From JAVVHH01 sp963835135 (GTDB taxonomy: Bacteria; Pseudomonadota; Alphaproteobacteria; Acetobacterales; Acetobacteraceae), in assembly GCA_963835135.1 (NCBI GenBank), contig CAWIEF010000002.1:1-64000 (forward strand): DNA of 64,000 bases, read 5' to 3'. The translations under genes and the position numbers were made by a program. The notes below the pieces were generated by a model. It saw only the letters and a list, made by a program, of their open reading frames with translations, made no database searches and was not told where the DNA came from. This document shows, piece by piece, positions 18,042-28,929 of this stretch (the stretch's first letter is position 1; each line of letters starts with the position of its first letter).

Positions 18042-18687
18042 TCTCGTCGTCGCCCGACCAGCCCAACCCGCGCAGCGCCTCCACCATATGGGCCGGCACC
18101 GGTGCCTCTGCCGTCACCGGCTCGGCCAACGGCAGCGTGATCGCCCGCGCCAACAGATGGAGCCGCCCATCCGCCCGGCCATAGACAGGGTCGCCCACCA
18201 GCGGGCACCCAAGATGCGCGCAATGCACCCGAACCTGATGCGTGCGTCCCGTCTGCGGCAGCACCTCCAGCCACGCCAGCCCGCCGCCGCGCCCCAACAC
18301 CCGCCACGCCGTCCGCGCCGGCTGCCCCGCCGGGTCCACGACCATGCGCCACCCGCCTGGCCGGCTCGTCTTCAGCAACGGCGCGTCCACCTCCCCGGCC
18401 TCCTCCGCCGGCCCGCCCGAGACCACCGCCCAATACACCTTCCGCACCGCCCCGGCCGCGAACAGCGCCTGCGCCTCGACCAGCGCCGCCCGCCGCAGCG
18501 CCACCACCAGGCACCCCGCCGTATCAGCGTCCAACCGATGCACCAGCCACGGCCCGCTCCGCCGCCGCGACAGCAGCGGAAACCAATCCTCCACGCTCGC
18601 CCCACCCCGCGGCCCCGCATGCACCGGCAATCCAGCCGGCTTATCCAACACGACCAACCCATCGCTCCGGAACAACAGCGGTGGCAC
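18019..18687 (-). CDS. RluA-family RNA pseudouridine synthase
   Basis: A pseudouridine synthase of about 222 residues. It shows the N-terminal GLVVLDKPAGLPVH segment, the catalytic motif HRLDADTAG with its Asp, LLKTSRPGG, and the C-terminal LPQTGRTHQVRVHCAHLGCPLVGDPVYG. It isomerises uridine in rRNA or tRNA; the target is not deducible, and no S4 domain is present. I place the start at a GTG (18685-18687). The frame is open up to 18813, but that extension reads through an interspersed repeat (PHPTLSRGER type) and into the divergent gene. Its 3' end overlaps the hddC-gmhB gene by 23 bp on the opposite strand. Confidence 0.82.
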   Translation of the reverse strand: MPPLLFRSDGLVVLDKPAGLPVHAGPRGGASVEDWFPLLSRRRSGPWLVHRLDADTAGCLVVALRRAALVEAQALFAAGAVRKVYWAVVSGGPAEEAGEVDAPLLKTSRPGGWRMVVDPAGQPARTAWRVLGRGGGLAWLEVLPQTGRTHQVRVHCAHLGCPLVGDPVYGRADGRLHLLARAITLPLAEPVTAEAPVPAHMVEALRGLGWSGDDEIKRRGGV

Positions 18688-18695
18688 GTCTGAAG

Positions 18696-18733
18696 CCCGC
18701 TCCCCTCGGGAGAGCGTCGGATGAGGGCCGTCC
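18696..18733. repeat. Interspersed repeat-like palindrome
   Basis: The stretch contains CTCCCCTCGGGAG followed by GAGCGTCGGATGAGGGC, a short palindromic sequence of the kind scattered between genes in many proteobacteria (translated as 'PHPTLSRGER'). It lies between the pseudouridine synthase and SpoU genes and supports shorter starts for the former. No second copy is seen in this window. Confidence 0.4.
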
Positions 18734-18784
18734 TTCCGCATCCCAAAAGGTTGACACGCCCCGCCCCGCGGCGGAAGCACGCCC

Positions 18785-19498
18785 ATGCCCGATGACCGCA
18801 TCTGTGGCCTCAACGCCGTCGCCGCACTCTTCGCCCGCCGACCCGATGACGTGAACCGGCTCTTCTATGGCGACACCGTCAAGGCCCATGCCGGCCCATT
18901 CTGCGCCATCATGGCCCGCCGCCGCCTACCCTATCGGCTGCTCCCGCCCGACGAGCTCGAGCGTGTCGCCGGCACCACCCATCATGGCGGCATCGTCGCG
19001 CTGGCCAACCCCCGCCCCATCGCGCGGTTCGACCCGGCCCATCCGCCTCGCCACAAGCTCCTTCTCGCCCTCGATGGCATCGGCAACCCGCACAACCTCG
19101 GCGCCATCGCCCGCAGCGCCGCCTTCTTCGGCGTGCCCGCGCTCATCCTACATGACACCGCCGACCAGGCATTCCCGTCGGATGCCGCCTACCGCGTCGC
19201 CGAAGGTGGGCTCGAACAGCTCGACCTGTTCCTGACGCCCGACCTCCCCGCCATGCTGAAGGCCGTCGAACCGTTCTATCGCACCGCGGCGGCGACGCTC
19301 GCCCCGGATGCCACGGTGCTTGCCGCCCTGCCGCGCGATCGCCCCGTCATGCTCGTCCTCGGCAACGAGGAGTTCGGCCTGCTCCCCGAAGTCGAAGCCG
19401 CATGCCGCCGCCGCATCCGCATCGCGTCGCTCGGCCCGGTCCAGAGTTTGAACGTCGCCCAAACTGCGGCCATCCTGCTTCACGATTTATCGAAATAG
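18785..19498 (+). CDS. SpoU/TrmH-family RNA 2'-O-methyltransferase
   Basis: A 237-residue SPOUT methyltransferase. The N-terminal substrate-binding domain (DDRICGLNAVAALF) is followed by the three SpoU motifs: IGNPHNLGAIARSA near residue 100, LVLGNEEFGL near 190 and QSLNVAQTAAILL near the C-terminus. It methylates a ribose 2'-hydroxyl in rRNA or tRNA using S-adenosylmethionine through the knotted domain. The specific RNA site cannot be assigned. It is divergent from the pseudouridine synthase, giving a pair of RNA-modification genes, and is followed by a dehydrogenase gene 8 bp downstream. Confidence 0.87.
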   Translation: MPDDRICGLNAVAALFARRPDDVNRLFYGDTVKAHAGPFCAIMARRRLPYRLLPPDELERVAGTTHHGGIVALANPRPIARFDPAHPPRHKLLLALDGIGNPHNLGAIARSAAFFGVPALILHDTADQAFPSDAAYRVAEGGLEQLDLFLTPDLPAMLKAVEPFYRTAAATLAPDATVLAALPRDRPVMLVLGNEEFGLLPEVEAACRRRIRIASLGPVQSLNVAQTAAILLHDLSK

Positions 19499-19506
19499 AG
19501 GTCTCC

Positions 19507-20484
19507 TTGCGTATCCACCTGCAGAGCAAGCCCAGCGCGACCAACTTCCCTCTCACCCCAGCCAATTGGGACAAGGCCGCCCACTCCGCGCCAGATGTCG
19601 CGCAGGGGCACGCCCTCTCGTTCGGCGAAACGCCGGAAAGCTTTACCGCCGGCATGCAGGATGCCGAAGTGCTCGTCGCCCATACGGCCGCGGTCGCCGA
19701 GGGCCTGCCGCCCTCGCCCAAGTTGAAGATGATCTATGTGACCTCTGCCGGACTGGATAAGCTCGCCCCGTTCGACTGGCTGCCCGATGGCGTCGCTTTG
19801 CTGAACAACCGCGGCACCCATGCGGCCAAGGCGGGCGAATACGGCCTGATGGCGATGCTCATGCTCATCAACCGCATGCCCGCCGTGCTCACCCACCAGC
19901 GCGCCGGCACTTGGACCATGATGCACGGCTCCGTCCTCGCCGGTCATCGCGTCGCGTTCGTCGGCCTCGGCACCCTGGGTGGCAGCGCCGCTGCCCACGC
20001 CCGCGCCTTCGGTATGCACGTCACCGGCGTGCGCACCACCGCCACGCCGCACCCGGCCTGCCACGACGTCATCGGCATCGACGCGCTCGAGAGCATCCTG
20101 CCGCAAACCGAGCTCCTCTACCTTGCCACCCCGCTGACCCCGGCCACCAAGGGCCTGCTCAGTCGCGACCGCATCGCCATGCTGCCCCGCGGCGCCGGCA
20201 TCGTGAACGTCGGCCGCGGCAGCCTGATCGACCAGGACGCGGTGCTGGACGCGCTCGAGTCCGGCCATCTCGGCGGCGCGGTGCTGGACGTGTTCGACCC
20301 GGAGCCGCTGCCGCCGGGCCATCGCGCTTGGACGACGAAGAACCTCGTCATCACGCCGCACAACTCGGCCGACGATCCCAACACCTACAACGATCGCAGC
20401 CTCGAAATCCTGTTCGAGAATCTCCGCGCCCACCGCGACGGCGCGCCGCTTCCCAATCGCTTCGACATCGCCCGCGGCTACTGA
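19507..20484 (+). CDS. D-isomer-specific 2-hydroxyacid dehydrogenase
   Basis: A 325-residue NAD(P)-dependent dehydrogenase that would reduce a 2-keto acid or oxidise a D-2-hydroxy acid. It shows the dinucleotide motif GLGTLGG, NVGRGSLIDQDAVLDAL with the catalytic Arg, LDVFDPEPLP with the Glu, and PHNSADDP with the His. The start is a TTG at 19507, chosen because GAGG precedes it and the open frame further upstream overlaps the SpoU gene in another frame. The substrate (glyoxylate, hydroxypyruvate or other) cannot be assigned. Confidence 0.87.
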   Translation: MRIHLQSKPSATNFPLTPANWDKAAHSAPDVAQGHALSFGETPESFTAGMQDAEVLVAHTAAVAEGLPPSPKLKMIYVTSAGLDKLAPFDWLPDGVALLNNRGTHAAKAGEYGLMAMLMLINRMPAVLTHQRAGTWTMMHGSVLAGHRVAFVGLGTLGGSAAAHARAFGMHVTGVRTTATPHPACHDVIGIDALESILPQTELLYLATPLTPATKGLLSRDRIAMLPRGAGIVNVGRGSLIDQDAVLDALESGHLGGAVLDVFDPEPLPPGHRAWTTKNLVITPHNSADDPNTYNDRSLEILFENLRAHRDGAPLPNRFDIARGY

Positions 20485-20487
20485 CCT

Positions 20488-21225
20488 ATGCGCGCAGCCG
20501 CCCTCGCACTCTCCGTCTTACTCGCGCTCTGCGGCTGCGCCACCGCCCAACCGCCGCCCGCCGCACCCCGGCTCTGGTATGTGGGCCTCGGCATGTTCGA
20601 CGAAACCTGGTCCGAGAACGACGTCGCCGCCCTTCCAGCAGCGTTGGAGCGCGGCGCGCCCGCCTTCCGCGTCGTCCCCGCCATTTTCGCCAACGCGGAC
20701 TCCAGCCGCTACCCCGCCGTCGAACCCGGCGCTGTCGCCGCCACCCTGTCCGGCGTCGCCGCGACCGCCGGTCCGGATGACGTCGTCCTCGTCTACGTCA
20801 GCACCCACGGCGCCCCCGGCCTGCTCGGGCGCAGCGCTCATGGTGACGAACTCGAGCCGATCGACCCGGCCGCTCTCCGCGCCTGGCTCGCCCCGCTTCG
20901 CGACCGCGACACGGTCCTGATCCTCTCCGCCTGCTTCTCCGGCTCCTTCATCCCGCCCTTGGAGGCGCCGCACCGCATCATCTTCACCGCCGCCCGCGCC
21001 GACCGCACCTCGTTCGGCTGCCAAGCCGGCGCCGAACACACCGTCTTCGGCGACGCCCTTCTCCGCGCCATCCGTCAACCCCGCCAGAGCCTGCGCACCA
21101 TCGTCGCCGCCACCCGCGCCACCGTCACCGCCCGCGAACGCGCCCTCCGCGTCGACCTCCCCTCCCAACCCCAACTCTCCATCGGCCCCGCCGCCACCCG
21201 CCTCTACGACGCGCCCATCTTCTGA
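20488..21225 (+). CDS. Peptidase C13 (legumain-like) lipoprotein
   Basis: A 245-residue protein with a lipoprotein signal (LLALCGC, lipidated Cys16 or 18 region). The peptidase C13 catalytic pair follows: His in VYVSTHGAPG and Cys in LILSACFSG. Bacterial C13 proteins are small legumain relatives of unknown target, sometimes linked with GPI-transamidase-like chemistry. The gene lies 3 bp after the 2-hydroxyacid dehydrogenase, so it is in the same transcript. The codons are very GC-rich, as in its neighbours. Confidence 0.8.
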   Translation: MRAAALALSVLLALCGCATAQPPPAAPRLWYVGLGMFDETWSENDVAALPAALERGAPAFRVVPAIFANADSSRYPAVEPGAVAATLSGVAATAGPDDVVLVYVSTHGAPGLLGRSAHGDELEPIDPAALRAWLAPLRDRDTVLILSACFSGSFIPPLEAPHRIIFTAARADRTSFGCQAGAEHTVFGDALLRAIRQPRQSLRTIVAATRATVTARERALRVDLPSQPQLSIGPAATRLYDAPIF

Positions 21226-21244
21226 CCGAGAACAGCCACGCTCT

Positions 21245-21343
21245 CCGTCGTTGCGAGGAGCGCAGCGACGCGGCAATCCATCGGCACGGATCGCCTACGC
21301 CGCCCCTGATCAACATGCCGCAAAAAGCGGCTCGCGATGACGG
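21245..21343. repeat. Interspersed inverted-repeat element
   Basis: The left end CCGTCGTTGCGAG (21245-21257) and the right end CTCGCGATGACGG (21331-21343) are imperfect inverted repeats. The left arm continues GAGCGCAGCGACGCGGCAATCC, a sequence typical of non-coding repeats found between genes in many alpha- and gammaproteobacteria. It fills the convergent gap between the C13 peptidase and retropepsin genes and may act as a shared bidirectional terminator or be a remnant of a small non-autonomous element. Confidence 0.65.
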
Positions 21344-21356
21344 TCCGCGAGGCGAC

Positions 21357-22316
21357 CTACTGAATGAACAGCCGCCGCGACCCGTACGATAGCCAAACCC
21401 GGTGCGTCGCCAGGAAATCAGCCCCCAGCAGCGCGTCGATGTCGTTCGGCAGGTTGACCGCCGTCACCAGCACCGGCGTGCGGACCGGCACGTCCCCCAC
21501 CCGCAAGTCCCGCAGCCCATGCAGTTCCGCCGGTAGGATCTCGCCCCCCGCCCCGCGCGCCCGCACCTCGCTCCCCGGCACACGTGTCCCCGCGCCGATC
21601 CCGGCTCGCTGCGCCGCAGCCGCCGCGATCACCGTCCGTTGCGCCCCGGAGTCCAGCGAGGCGCTCAGCGTCCGCCCGTTGATCGTGATCGGGAAGAACG
21701 GGTGCGCGCTCAGCGATCGCGTCGTTTGCAGCGCCGTGACGCGTCCACCCCAGGGCGGCCGTAGCCCGTCGCATTCCGTCCGATCATACAGAACCAGCCG
21801 ACGGTTCGGCACGTCGAGGTCGAGATCGAAATCCGACAGCAGCGACGCGCCCAGCAGACCATCCGCCTCGACCCCGCCCACGGTCAGATCGACCGGTCCG
21901 ACGAGAACGCGCGGATAGCTCAGCGTCGCCCCGCCCAGGCTCATGCTCTCCAGCCGCGCATCGCCGGTGCGCATCTCCTGGCTGATTCCGCGCATCGAGC
22001 GCGCGAAATCGTATTTGCTCGTCACCCCCAGCCGCTTGGCCGCCGCCACTCCGATAATCGAGCTCTCCGCCCCGGTATCCACGATCAGCCGCGCCGGCTG
22101 CCCATTGATCGTCGCACTCACCATCGGCAACCCGGCCAACGTCACCGCCAGGCTCGCCCGCCGCCGCAGCGTACATGTCTGCTCCGTTGCCGCCGTCGTC
22201 TGCGCCTCGACCCGCTCGGGGTCGATCACGCCCATCACGAGAGGCGTCGGAGCGCACGACGCAAGCAGGCCCGCAGCCATCAGGACTCGCACGAGGGATG
22301 TTGTTCGACGGCTCAT
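21357..22316 (-). CDS. Retropepsin-like aspartic protease lipoprotein, two domains
   Basis: A 319-residue protein with a lipoprotein signal (lipobox LLASC). It contains two aspartyl-protease halves in one chain: ARLIVDTGAESSIIG near residue 76 and SASLDSGAQRTVIA near residue 208, each followed by a hydrophobic flap and a GLLGASLL or ALLGADFL segment. Having both D-T/S-G-A motifs in one chain suggests a self-contained pseudo-dimer active site in the periplasm. The substrate is unknown. I chose the ATG at 22316, which places the signal peptide at the N-terminus; an upstream start at 22352 is less likely. Confidence 0.8.
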   Translation of the reverse strand: MSRRTTSLVRVLMAAGLLASCAPTPLVMGVIDPERVEAQTTAATEQTCTLRRRASLAVTLAGLPMVSATINGQPARLIVDTGAESSIIGVAAAKRLGVTSKYDFARSMRGISQEMRTGDARLESMSLGGATLSYPRVLVGPVDLTVGGVEADGLLGASLLSDFDLDLDVPNRRLVLYDRTECDGLRPPWGGRVTALQTTRSLSAHPFFPITINGRTLSASLDSGAQRTVIAAAAAQRAGIGAGTRVPGSEVRARGAGGEILPAELHGLRDLRVGDVPVRTPVLVTAVNLPNDIDALLGADFLATHRVWLSYGSRRLFIQ

Positions 22317-22399
22317 CCCACCGGTTGTGCGGAGGTCTCCTCCTGTGCGCAAGTGCAGGTCAGGTCAGACGCGACCCCTCACCTCGTCCGCGGCACGGA

Positions 22400-22981
22400 C
22401 TAAGCCTGGCGGCGACGCATCGCGAGCAACCCGAGCAGTGCAACCGGCAGCACCAGCACGCTGGACGGCTCCGGCACGGCGACATTGGCGCTCACGGTCG
22501 TCGTAATCGTCGGCGCGGTATCGAGCGCGGCGTTGGCCCTCGTGCGGTCGAAGAAATTGAAGCCAGTCTGCCCGGCCGGAACGACCGAACCGGTCGGCGT
22601 GCGTAAATTGGACAGGAAGTACGTATAGGTGCCGCCGATGTCGGCATCGAGCGTCGTGATCGCGTTCGTCGACGTGTTGTAGGTCAGCCGGAAGAAGCGG
22701 TCCGATGAAACGCCGTTGATGACCGCGCTGCCCGATTCGATCACGGTGTGGGCCGGGTTCGCGAACGTTATGCTGAAAGACTGGATGACGTTCGTCGCGG
22801 CCGCGCCGTTGGCTTCCGTGATCACCGTCGGCGCCGTCGCGCCGTTGTAGGTGAAGCTGCCGACGGCGGTGTAGCCGTTGAGGCCGGTGTAGTTGATCGC
22901 GACTGTCGTTGCATTGGCCGGAAGTGAGACCGCCGCGATCGAGGCGATGACCAAGCCAGACATGAGTTGCGTGAGCGTCAT
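22400..22981 (-). CDS. PEP-CTERM sorting domain protein
   Basis: A 193-residue secreted protein. The signal peptide ends at about LPANA (residue 24). The body is Thr/Asn/Ala-rich with beta-strand character and no recognised enzyme motif. The C-terminus is a textbook PEP-CTERM signal: VPEPSSVLVLPVALLGLLAMRRR, i.e. Pro-Glu-Pro, a hydrophobic helix and an arginine cluster. Exosortase would cut and anchor or release it at the cell surface. An alternative start at 23014 adds eleven residues before the signal. It is downstream of gcvP on the same strand, with about 105 bp between. Confidence 0.85.
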   Translation of the reverse strand: MTLTQLMSGLVIASIAAVSLPANATTVAINYTGLNGYTAVGSFTYNGATAPTVITEANGAAATNVIQSFSITFANPAHTVIESGSAVINGVSSDRFFRLTYNTSTNAITTLDADIGGTYTYFLSNLRTPTGSVVPAGQTGFNFFDRTRANAALDTAPTITTTVSANVAVPEPSSVLVLPVALLGLLAMRRRQA

Positions 22982-23086
22982 TGCACCATTCCGAGGTTCG
23001 AGCGACTGACCCATTAGGCCGCCGCCGCGAAACCTTGATTGAGTGCGCGTGACGGTTGTACGACGTCTCGCCGGGCCGAACGCGGT

Positions 23087-25950
<2,864 letters not shown>

Positions 25951-25954
<4 letters not shown>

Positions 25955-26328
25955 GCCAAGCTCTCCACGAAGGCGCCATAGGCCGCCTCGTCCATCAGCG
26001 CGTCGAACTCGGTGGCATCGTCCAGCTTGATCTTGAAGAACCAGCCCTCCGCTTGAGGCGCGCGGTTGACGAGCGCCGGGTCGTCGACCAGGACGGTGTT
26101 GCGCTCCGTCACCGTCCCGTTCAGCGGCGCATACACGTCGCTGGCGGCCTTGACGCTCTCCACCACGGCGCAGGGTTGGCCGGCTTCGACCGCCCGCCCG
26201 GCGTCCGGCAGGTCCACATAGACGACGTCACCCAGCGCCTGCTGCGCATGATCGGTGATCCCGACGGTGGCGATGTCGCCGGACAGGCGCACCCATTCGT
26301 GGTCGTTGGTGAACCGGGTCTGAGCCAT
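25951..26328 (-). CDS. gcvH: Glycine cleavage system H protein, GcvH
   Basis: A 125-residue lipoyl-carrier protein. The lipoylation site is Lys60 in AVVESVKAASDVYAP, and the N-terminal FTNDHEWVRL and GITDHAQQALGD are standard. It shuttles the methylamine, and then the reduced lipoyl arm, between GcvP, GcvT and lipoamide dehydrogenase. It lies 11 bp after gcvT and overlaps gcvP by four bases. Confidence 0.97.
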
Positions 26329-26339
26329 GATCTCGCTCC

Positions 26340-27473
26340 TTACTTGGCGTAGCTGGTCGGAACGAAGGGGAGGGCGGCGACTTGGGCGGGTTGCGTCTCC
26401 TTGCGGATCAGCAATCCCAGCGCGGTCCCGACCGCGGCCAGCTCGGTCCGGACGTATCCCATGGCAATCGGCGCTGCGAGCGTTGGGGAGAAGCCTCCTG
26501 AGGTGACCCCGCCCGCGGCCGTGCCGTCGGGGGCCAGGATGACCGTATCGGCCCGCGCGGGGGCGCGGCCGGTCGGGCGGATACCGACGCGCAGCCGGGT
26601 CGGCCCGTGTTCGAGCTGGTCGCGGATCGGCAAGGCGCCCACGAAGTTACCCTGCTCGCGACGCCGCTTGCTGATCGTCCAGCTCAGATTGGCCTCGACG
26701 GGCGTCGTCAGCTCGTCGATGTCGTTGCCATACAGGCACAGCCCGGCCTCCAGGCGCAGGCTGTCCCGCGCCCCGAGCCCGGCCGGCAACACGTCCGGAT
26801 GCGCCAGCAGCGCCTGCGCCAACGCCTCGGCGGCTTCCTCACGCACCGAGATCTCGAATCCGTCCTCCCCGCTGTAGCCGGACCGGCTGATCCAGACCGC
26901 CGCGTCCCCGATAGTCGCCTCCACGACACCCAGGAACCGGAGCGCGGCCGCTGCCGGGCACAGCGTCTGCATCACCGCCGCCGCCGCCGGTCCCTGCAAC
27001 GCGAGCAGCGCCCGCTGCGGATGCTGCTCGAGCGTCACCCCGCTCGGCAGGTGCTCGGCCAACGTGTGACCGTCGATCTCCTTGCGGCTGGCATTCGCCA
27101 CGATGACGAGGCGCTCGCCGTAATTGGCCACCATGAGGTCGTCCACGATGCCGCCGGCCTCGTTCAACAGCACGGTGTAGCGCTGCCTGCCGGGCGCGAG
27201 CCCCTCGATGTCACTCGGCACCAGCGCCTCGAGCGCCTGGGCCGCGCCTTCGCCCTGCAAGCTGAACTGGCCCATGTGCGAGACATCAAACAGCGACGCT
27301 TTGCTGCGCGTGTGCAGGTGCTCCGCCATCACGCCCGGCCCGTATTGGACGGGCAGCGCGTAGCCGGCGAACCCGACCATCTTGGCCCCGAGGCTTCGAT
27401 GCAGCGCATCGAGCGGAACCGTGCGCAGCTCCTCCGGCGGTTCGTCTTCGATGTTCAGAACAGGTTCAGCCAT
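26340..27473 (-). CDS. gcvT: Aminomethyltransferase GcvT
   Basis: A 377-residue T protein that moves the one-carbon unit from GcvH to tetrahydrofolate. It shows the family segments LGAKMVGFAGYALPVQYG, SLFDVSHMGQ, RSGYSGEDGFEI and the C-terminal GGVTSGGFSPTLAAPIAMGYV. The ATG at 27473 is preceded by GGGAG at proper spacing; the longer open frame to 27716 runs into the riboswitch and is not coding. It is the first gene of the gcvT-gcvH-gcvP operon. Confidence 0.96.
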   Translation of the reverse strand: MAEPVLNIEDEPPEELRTVPLDALHRSLGAKMVGFAGYALPVQYGPGVMAEHLHTRSKASLFDVSHMGQFSLQGEGAAQALEALVPSDIEGLAPGRQRYTVLLNEAGGIVDDLMVANYGERLVIVANASRKEIDGHTLAEHLPSGVTLEQHPQRALLALQGPAAAAVMQTLCPAAAALRFLGVVEATIGDAAVWISRSGYSGEDGFEISVREEAAEALAQALLAHPDVLPAGLGARDSLRLEAGLCLYGNDIDELTTPVEANLSWTISKRRREQGNFVGALPIRDQLEHGPTRLRVGIRPTGRAPARADTVILAPDGTAAGGVTSGGFSPTLAAPIAMGYVRTELAAVGTALGLLIRKETQPAQVAALPFVPTSYAK

Positions 27474-27493
27474 GGGGTACTCCCGACACGAAA

Positions 27494-27527
27494 GGTCACC
27501 CTCCGGCAGGCGCCGGCAGGCGTGACC
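27494..27527 (-). promoter_or_regulatory. Hairpin between glycine riboswitch and gcvT
   Basis: The arms GGTCAC and GTGACC are perfectly complementary and enclose a GC-rich centre containing GCCGGCGCC. The hairpin begins where aptamer 2 of the riboswitch ends and finishes about 20 bases before the gcvT start. No U-run follows. It may be part of the expression platform, for example by changing access to the GGGAG site; the mechanism is inference. Confidence 0.4.
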
Positions 27528-27528
27528 C

Positions 27529-27720
27529 CCCTCTGTCTGGGAACCTGAGAGATTCAGCAACGCCTCCCAGCGCCGCTTTACTCCGTCGGTGCGGCGGCAA
27601 GAGCCCGCCGGCTTTCCAGAGGTCCAATCCCGAAGCGGTCCTGGAAGCCTGAGCGTTTCCGGGGGCCGGTTGCGCCTTCGGCGGCCGGCACCGTGTGCGC
27701 CGACACTCTCCCGCATGGGA
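27529..27720 (-). ncRNA. Tandem glycine riboswitch
   Basis: On the minus strand this leader shows two consecutive glycine aptamers. Aptamer 1 runs from GGGAGAGTGTCGGCG through GCCGAAGGCGCAA to GCTCAGGC. Aptamer 2 opens at CCTCTGGAAAG, has CCGACGGAGTAA and CTCTCAGGT, and closes with CAGAGG, which pairs with CCTCTG (27530-27535 with 27617-27622). The short linker between them is present. It lies directly upstream of gcvT, the usual target: glycine binding turns on the cleavage operon. The 5' boundary is approximate. Confidence 0.93.
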
Positions 27721-27770
27721 AGGATTTGAACGTCCGCACCATGACCGAACGGACCGCTCGGATCAACCCA

Positions 27771-28193
27771 CTACCAGGCCGGGGCCACCATCTTCCAGCC
27801 GTGCGGTTGGGTATGGGTCGCGGCGTCGCCTTGGTGATCCATCACCGCGTAACCACGCCCGCTGACGGTCTGGATGAGACTGGCCAGCCCGCAGGCCGCC
27901 AGGGATTGCCGCAGCCGCGCCACGAACATGTCGACCTGGCGCAGGTCTCGGCCATGCTCGGGTCCGAACAGCCACGCCATGATGGTTTCCTTGGTCATTG
28001 GCAGATTTCGCCGGCTGATCAGCAAGTGCAACAGGCCGAATTCCGCCGCGCTTGCCGCAATGATCTGGCCGCCAGCTTTAACGGAGCGCTGGTCGATATC
28101 GAGCGACAACGAACCCCAGCTCAGGACGCGGCTCTTTTTGTCCACAACCGCAAGCAGTTCCACGCTCAGCTCCAATACAACCTGCACGTGCAT
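27771..28193 (-). CDS. CtrA-like winged-helix DNA-binding protein without receiver domain
   Basis: About 140 residues. The central part is an OmpR/PhoB-type winged helix closest in pattern to the CtrA output domain: LSLDIDQRSVKAGGQ, then AAEFGLLHLLISRRNLPMTKETIMAWLFGPEH, VDMFVARLRQSLA and TVSGRGYAVMD. No phospho-acceptor receiver domain precedes it; the first ~40 residues (VQVVLELSVELLAVVDKK) are short and hydrophobic. I take the ATG at 28193; a GTG at 28244 would add 17 residues. It could act independently of phosphorylation or modulate CtrA targets. It faces away from the hypothetical genes that begin at 28432. Confidence 0.7.
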   Translation of the reverse strand: MHVQVVLELSVELLAVVDKKSRVLSWGSLSLDIDQRSVKAGGQIIAASAAEFGLLHLLISRRNLPMTKETIMAWLFGPEHGRDLRQVDMFVARLRQSLAACGLASLIQTVSGRGYAVMDHQGDAATHTQPHGWKMVAPAW

Positions 28194-28336
28194 TAGAACG
28201 CGTTTATAGACGGCCGTGCAAGCCTTTTGGCAGTGGTCCCACACGCCAGATTTACCTCTTGGAAAGCTTTTCTTTGATCACGACTTTATGATTTTCGTGT
28301 AAGTGATTGAAAATCCCTGGGCGCGACGAAACGCCG

Positions 28337-28376
28337 TTAACCTTTTGGTAAGAAAAAAAGGTGAAAGTCGCTTCAC
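28337..28376 (+). promoter_or_regulatory. AT-rich divergent region with CtrA-box-like and palindromic sites
   Basis: The gap 28194-28431 is strikingly AT-rich for this genome. It contains TTAA-N7-GTAA at 28337-28351, one base off the CtrA full site TTAA-N7-TTAA, and the perfect inverted repeat GTGAA-N6-TTCAC at 28361-28376. Both lie upstream of the gene at 28432. Binding by the neighbouring CtrA-like protein, or by CtrA, is inference. Confidence 0.35.
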
Positions 28377-28431
28377 GGCAGGAGCCCCGGAGGTCCGGAC
28401 CAAGCTCTCGACCCATGGAGGTTGCTTCAAA

Positions 28432-28929
28432 ATGGTGCAAACTTTCTCGATGCATCACGCCCAGGAGTCCACGACCGCAACCATCCGTGCCCTCAGTAGT
28501 CTGACGCGCCGCGATGTCGATGCCGTCCGCGCCACGATCCGCGTCACTGCGTGCTCCTACGCTGCTCACGAGCACGACGATTATGACGGGTATCTCTCGC
28601 TATTGCTTACACCCGCCGACCAGACCCGTCCCTCCTACATGGTCGGCGGCCGAACCGGCGCGGTCGAACTCGCCGAGCTCCAGGGCGACGACATGGCCTT
28701 GCTCGGCACCTTCGCCAGCATCGGCGCGGCTATGGCGGTGCTCAGGCCCGCGCTCGAACGCAACTGCCCCGGCAGCATCTCGCTAACGACGGCTGCCACT
28801 GCCGCAAGCCTGCGTGCCCAACACGGGACCGACGCGGGTCTGCACGCCGCCATGCGGGCCGACGCCAGCCTCGACCGGCCGGGCTGGGCCGCCATCCTGC
28901 GCACGATCGACGACCACGGCGCACCATGA
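28432..28929 (+). CDS. Hypothetical protein
   Basis: A 165-residue soluble protein that I do not recognise. It contains a conserved-looking acidic patch HEHDDYDGYLSLLLTP near residue 45 and YMVGGRTGAVELAELQGDD near 70, followed by alanine-rich helices; there is no signal peptide and no membrane segment. The ATG at 28432 has GGAGG about ten bases upstream. Its stop overlaps the next gene by four bases, so the two are translated together. The divergent neighbour is the CtrA-like DNA-binding protein, with the AT-rich region between. Confidence 0.65.
   Translation: MVQTFSMHHAQESTTATIRALSSLTRRDVDAVRATIRVTACSYAAHEHDDYDGYLSLLLTPADQTRPSYMVGGRTGAVELAELQGDDMALLGTFASIGAAMAVLRPALERNCPGSISLTTAATAASLRAQHGTDAGLHAAMRADASLDRPGWAAILRTIDDHGAP

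Noticed and set aside
18688..18813. N-terminal extension of the pseudouridine synthase (PHPTLSRGER type)
   Set aside because: This stretch matches an interspersed repeat and overlaps the divergent SpoU gene, so it is unlikely to be protein.
27474..27716. Upstream in-frame extension of gcvT
   Set aside because: The extension is the glycine riboswitch, and a good ribosome binding site precedes the ATG at 27473.
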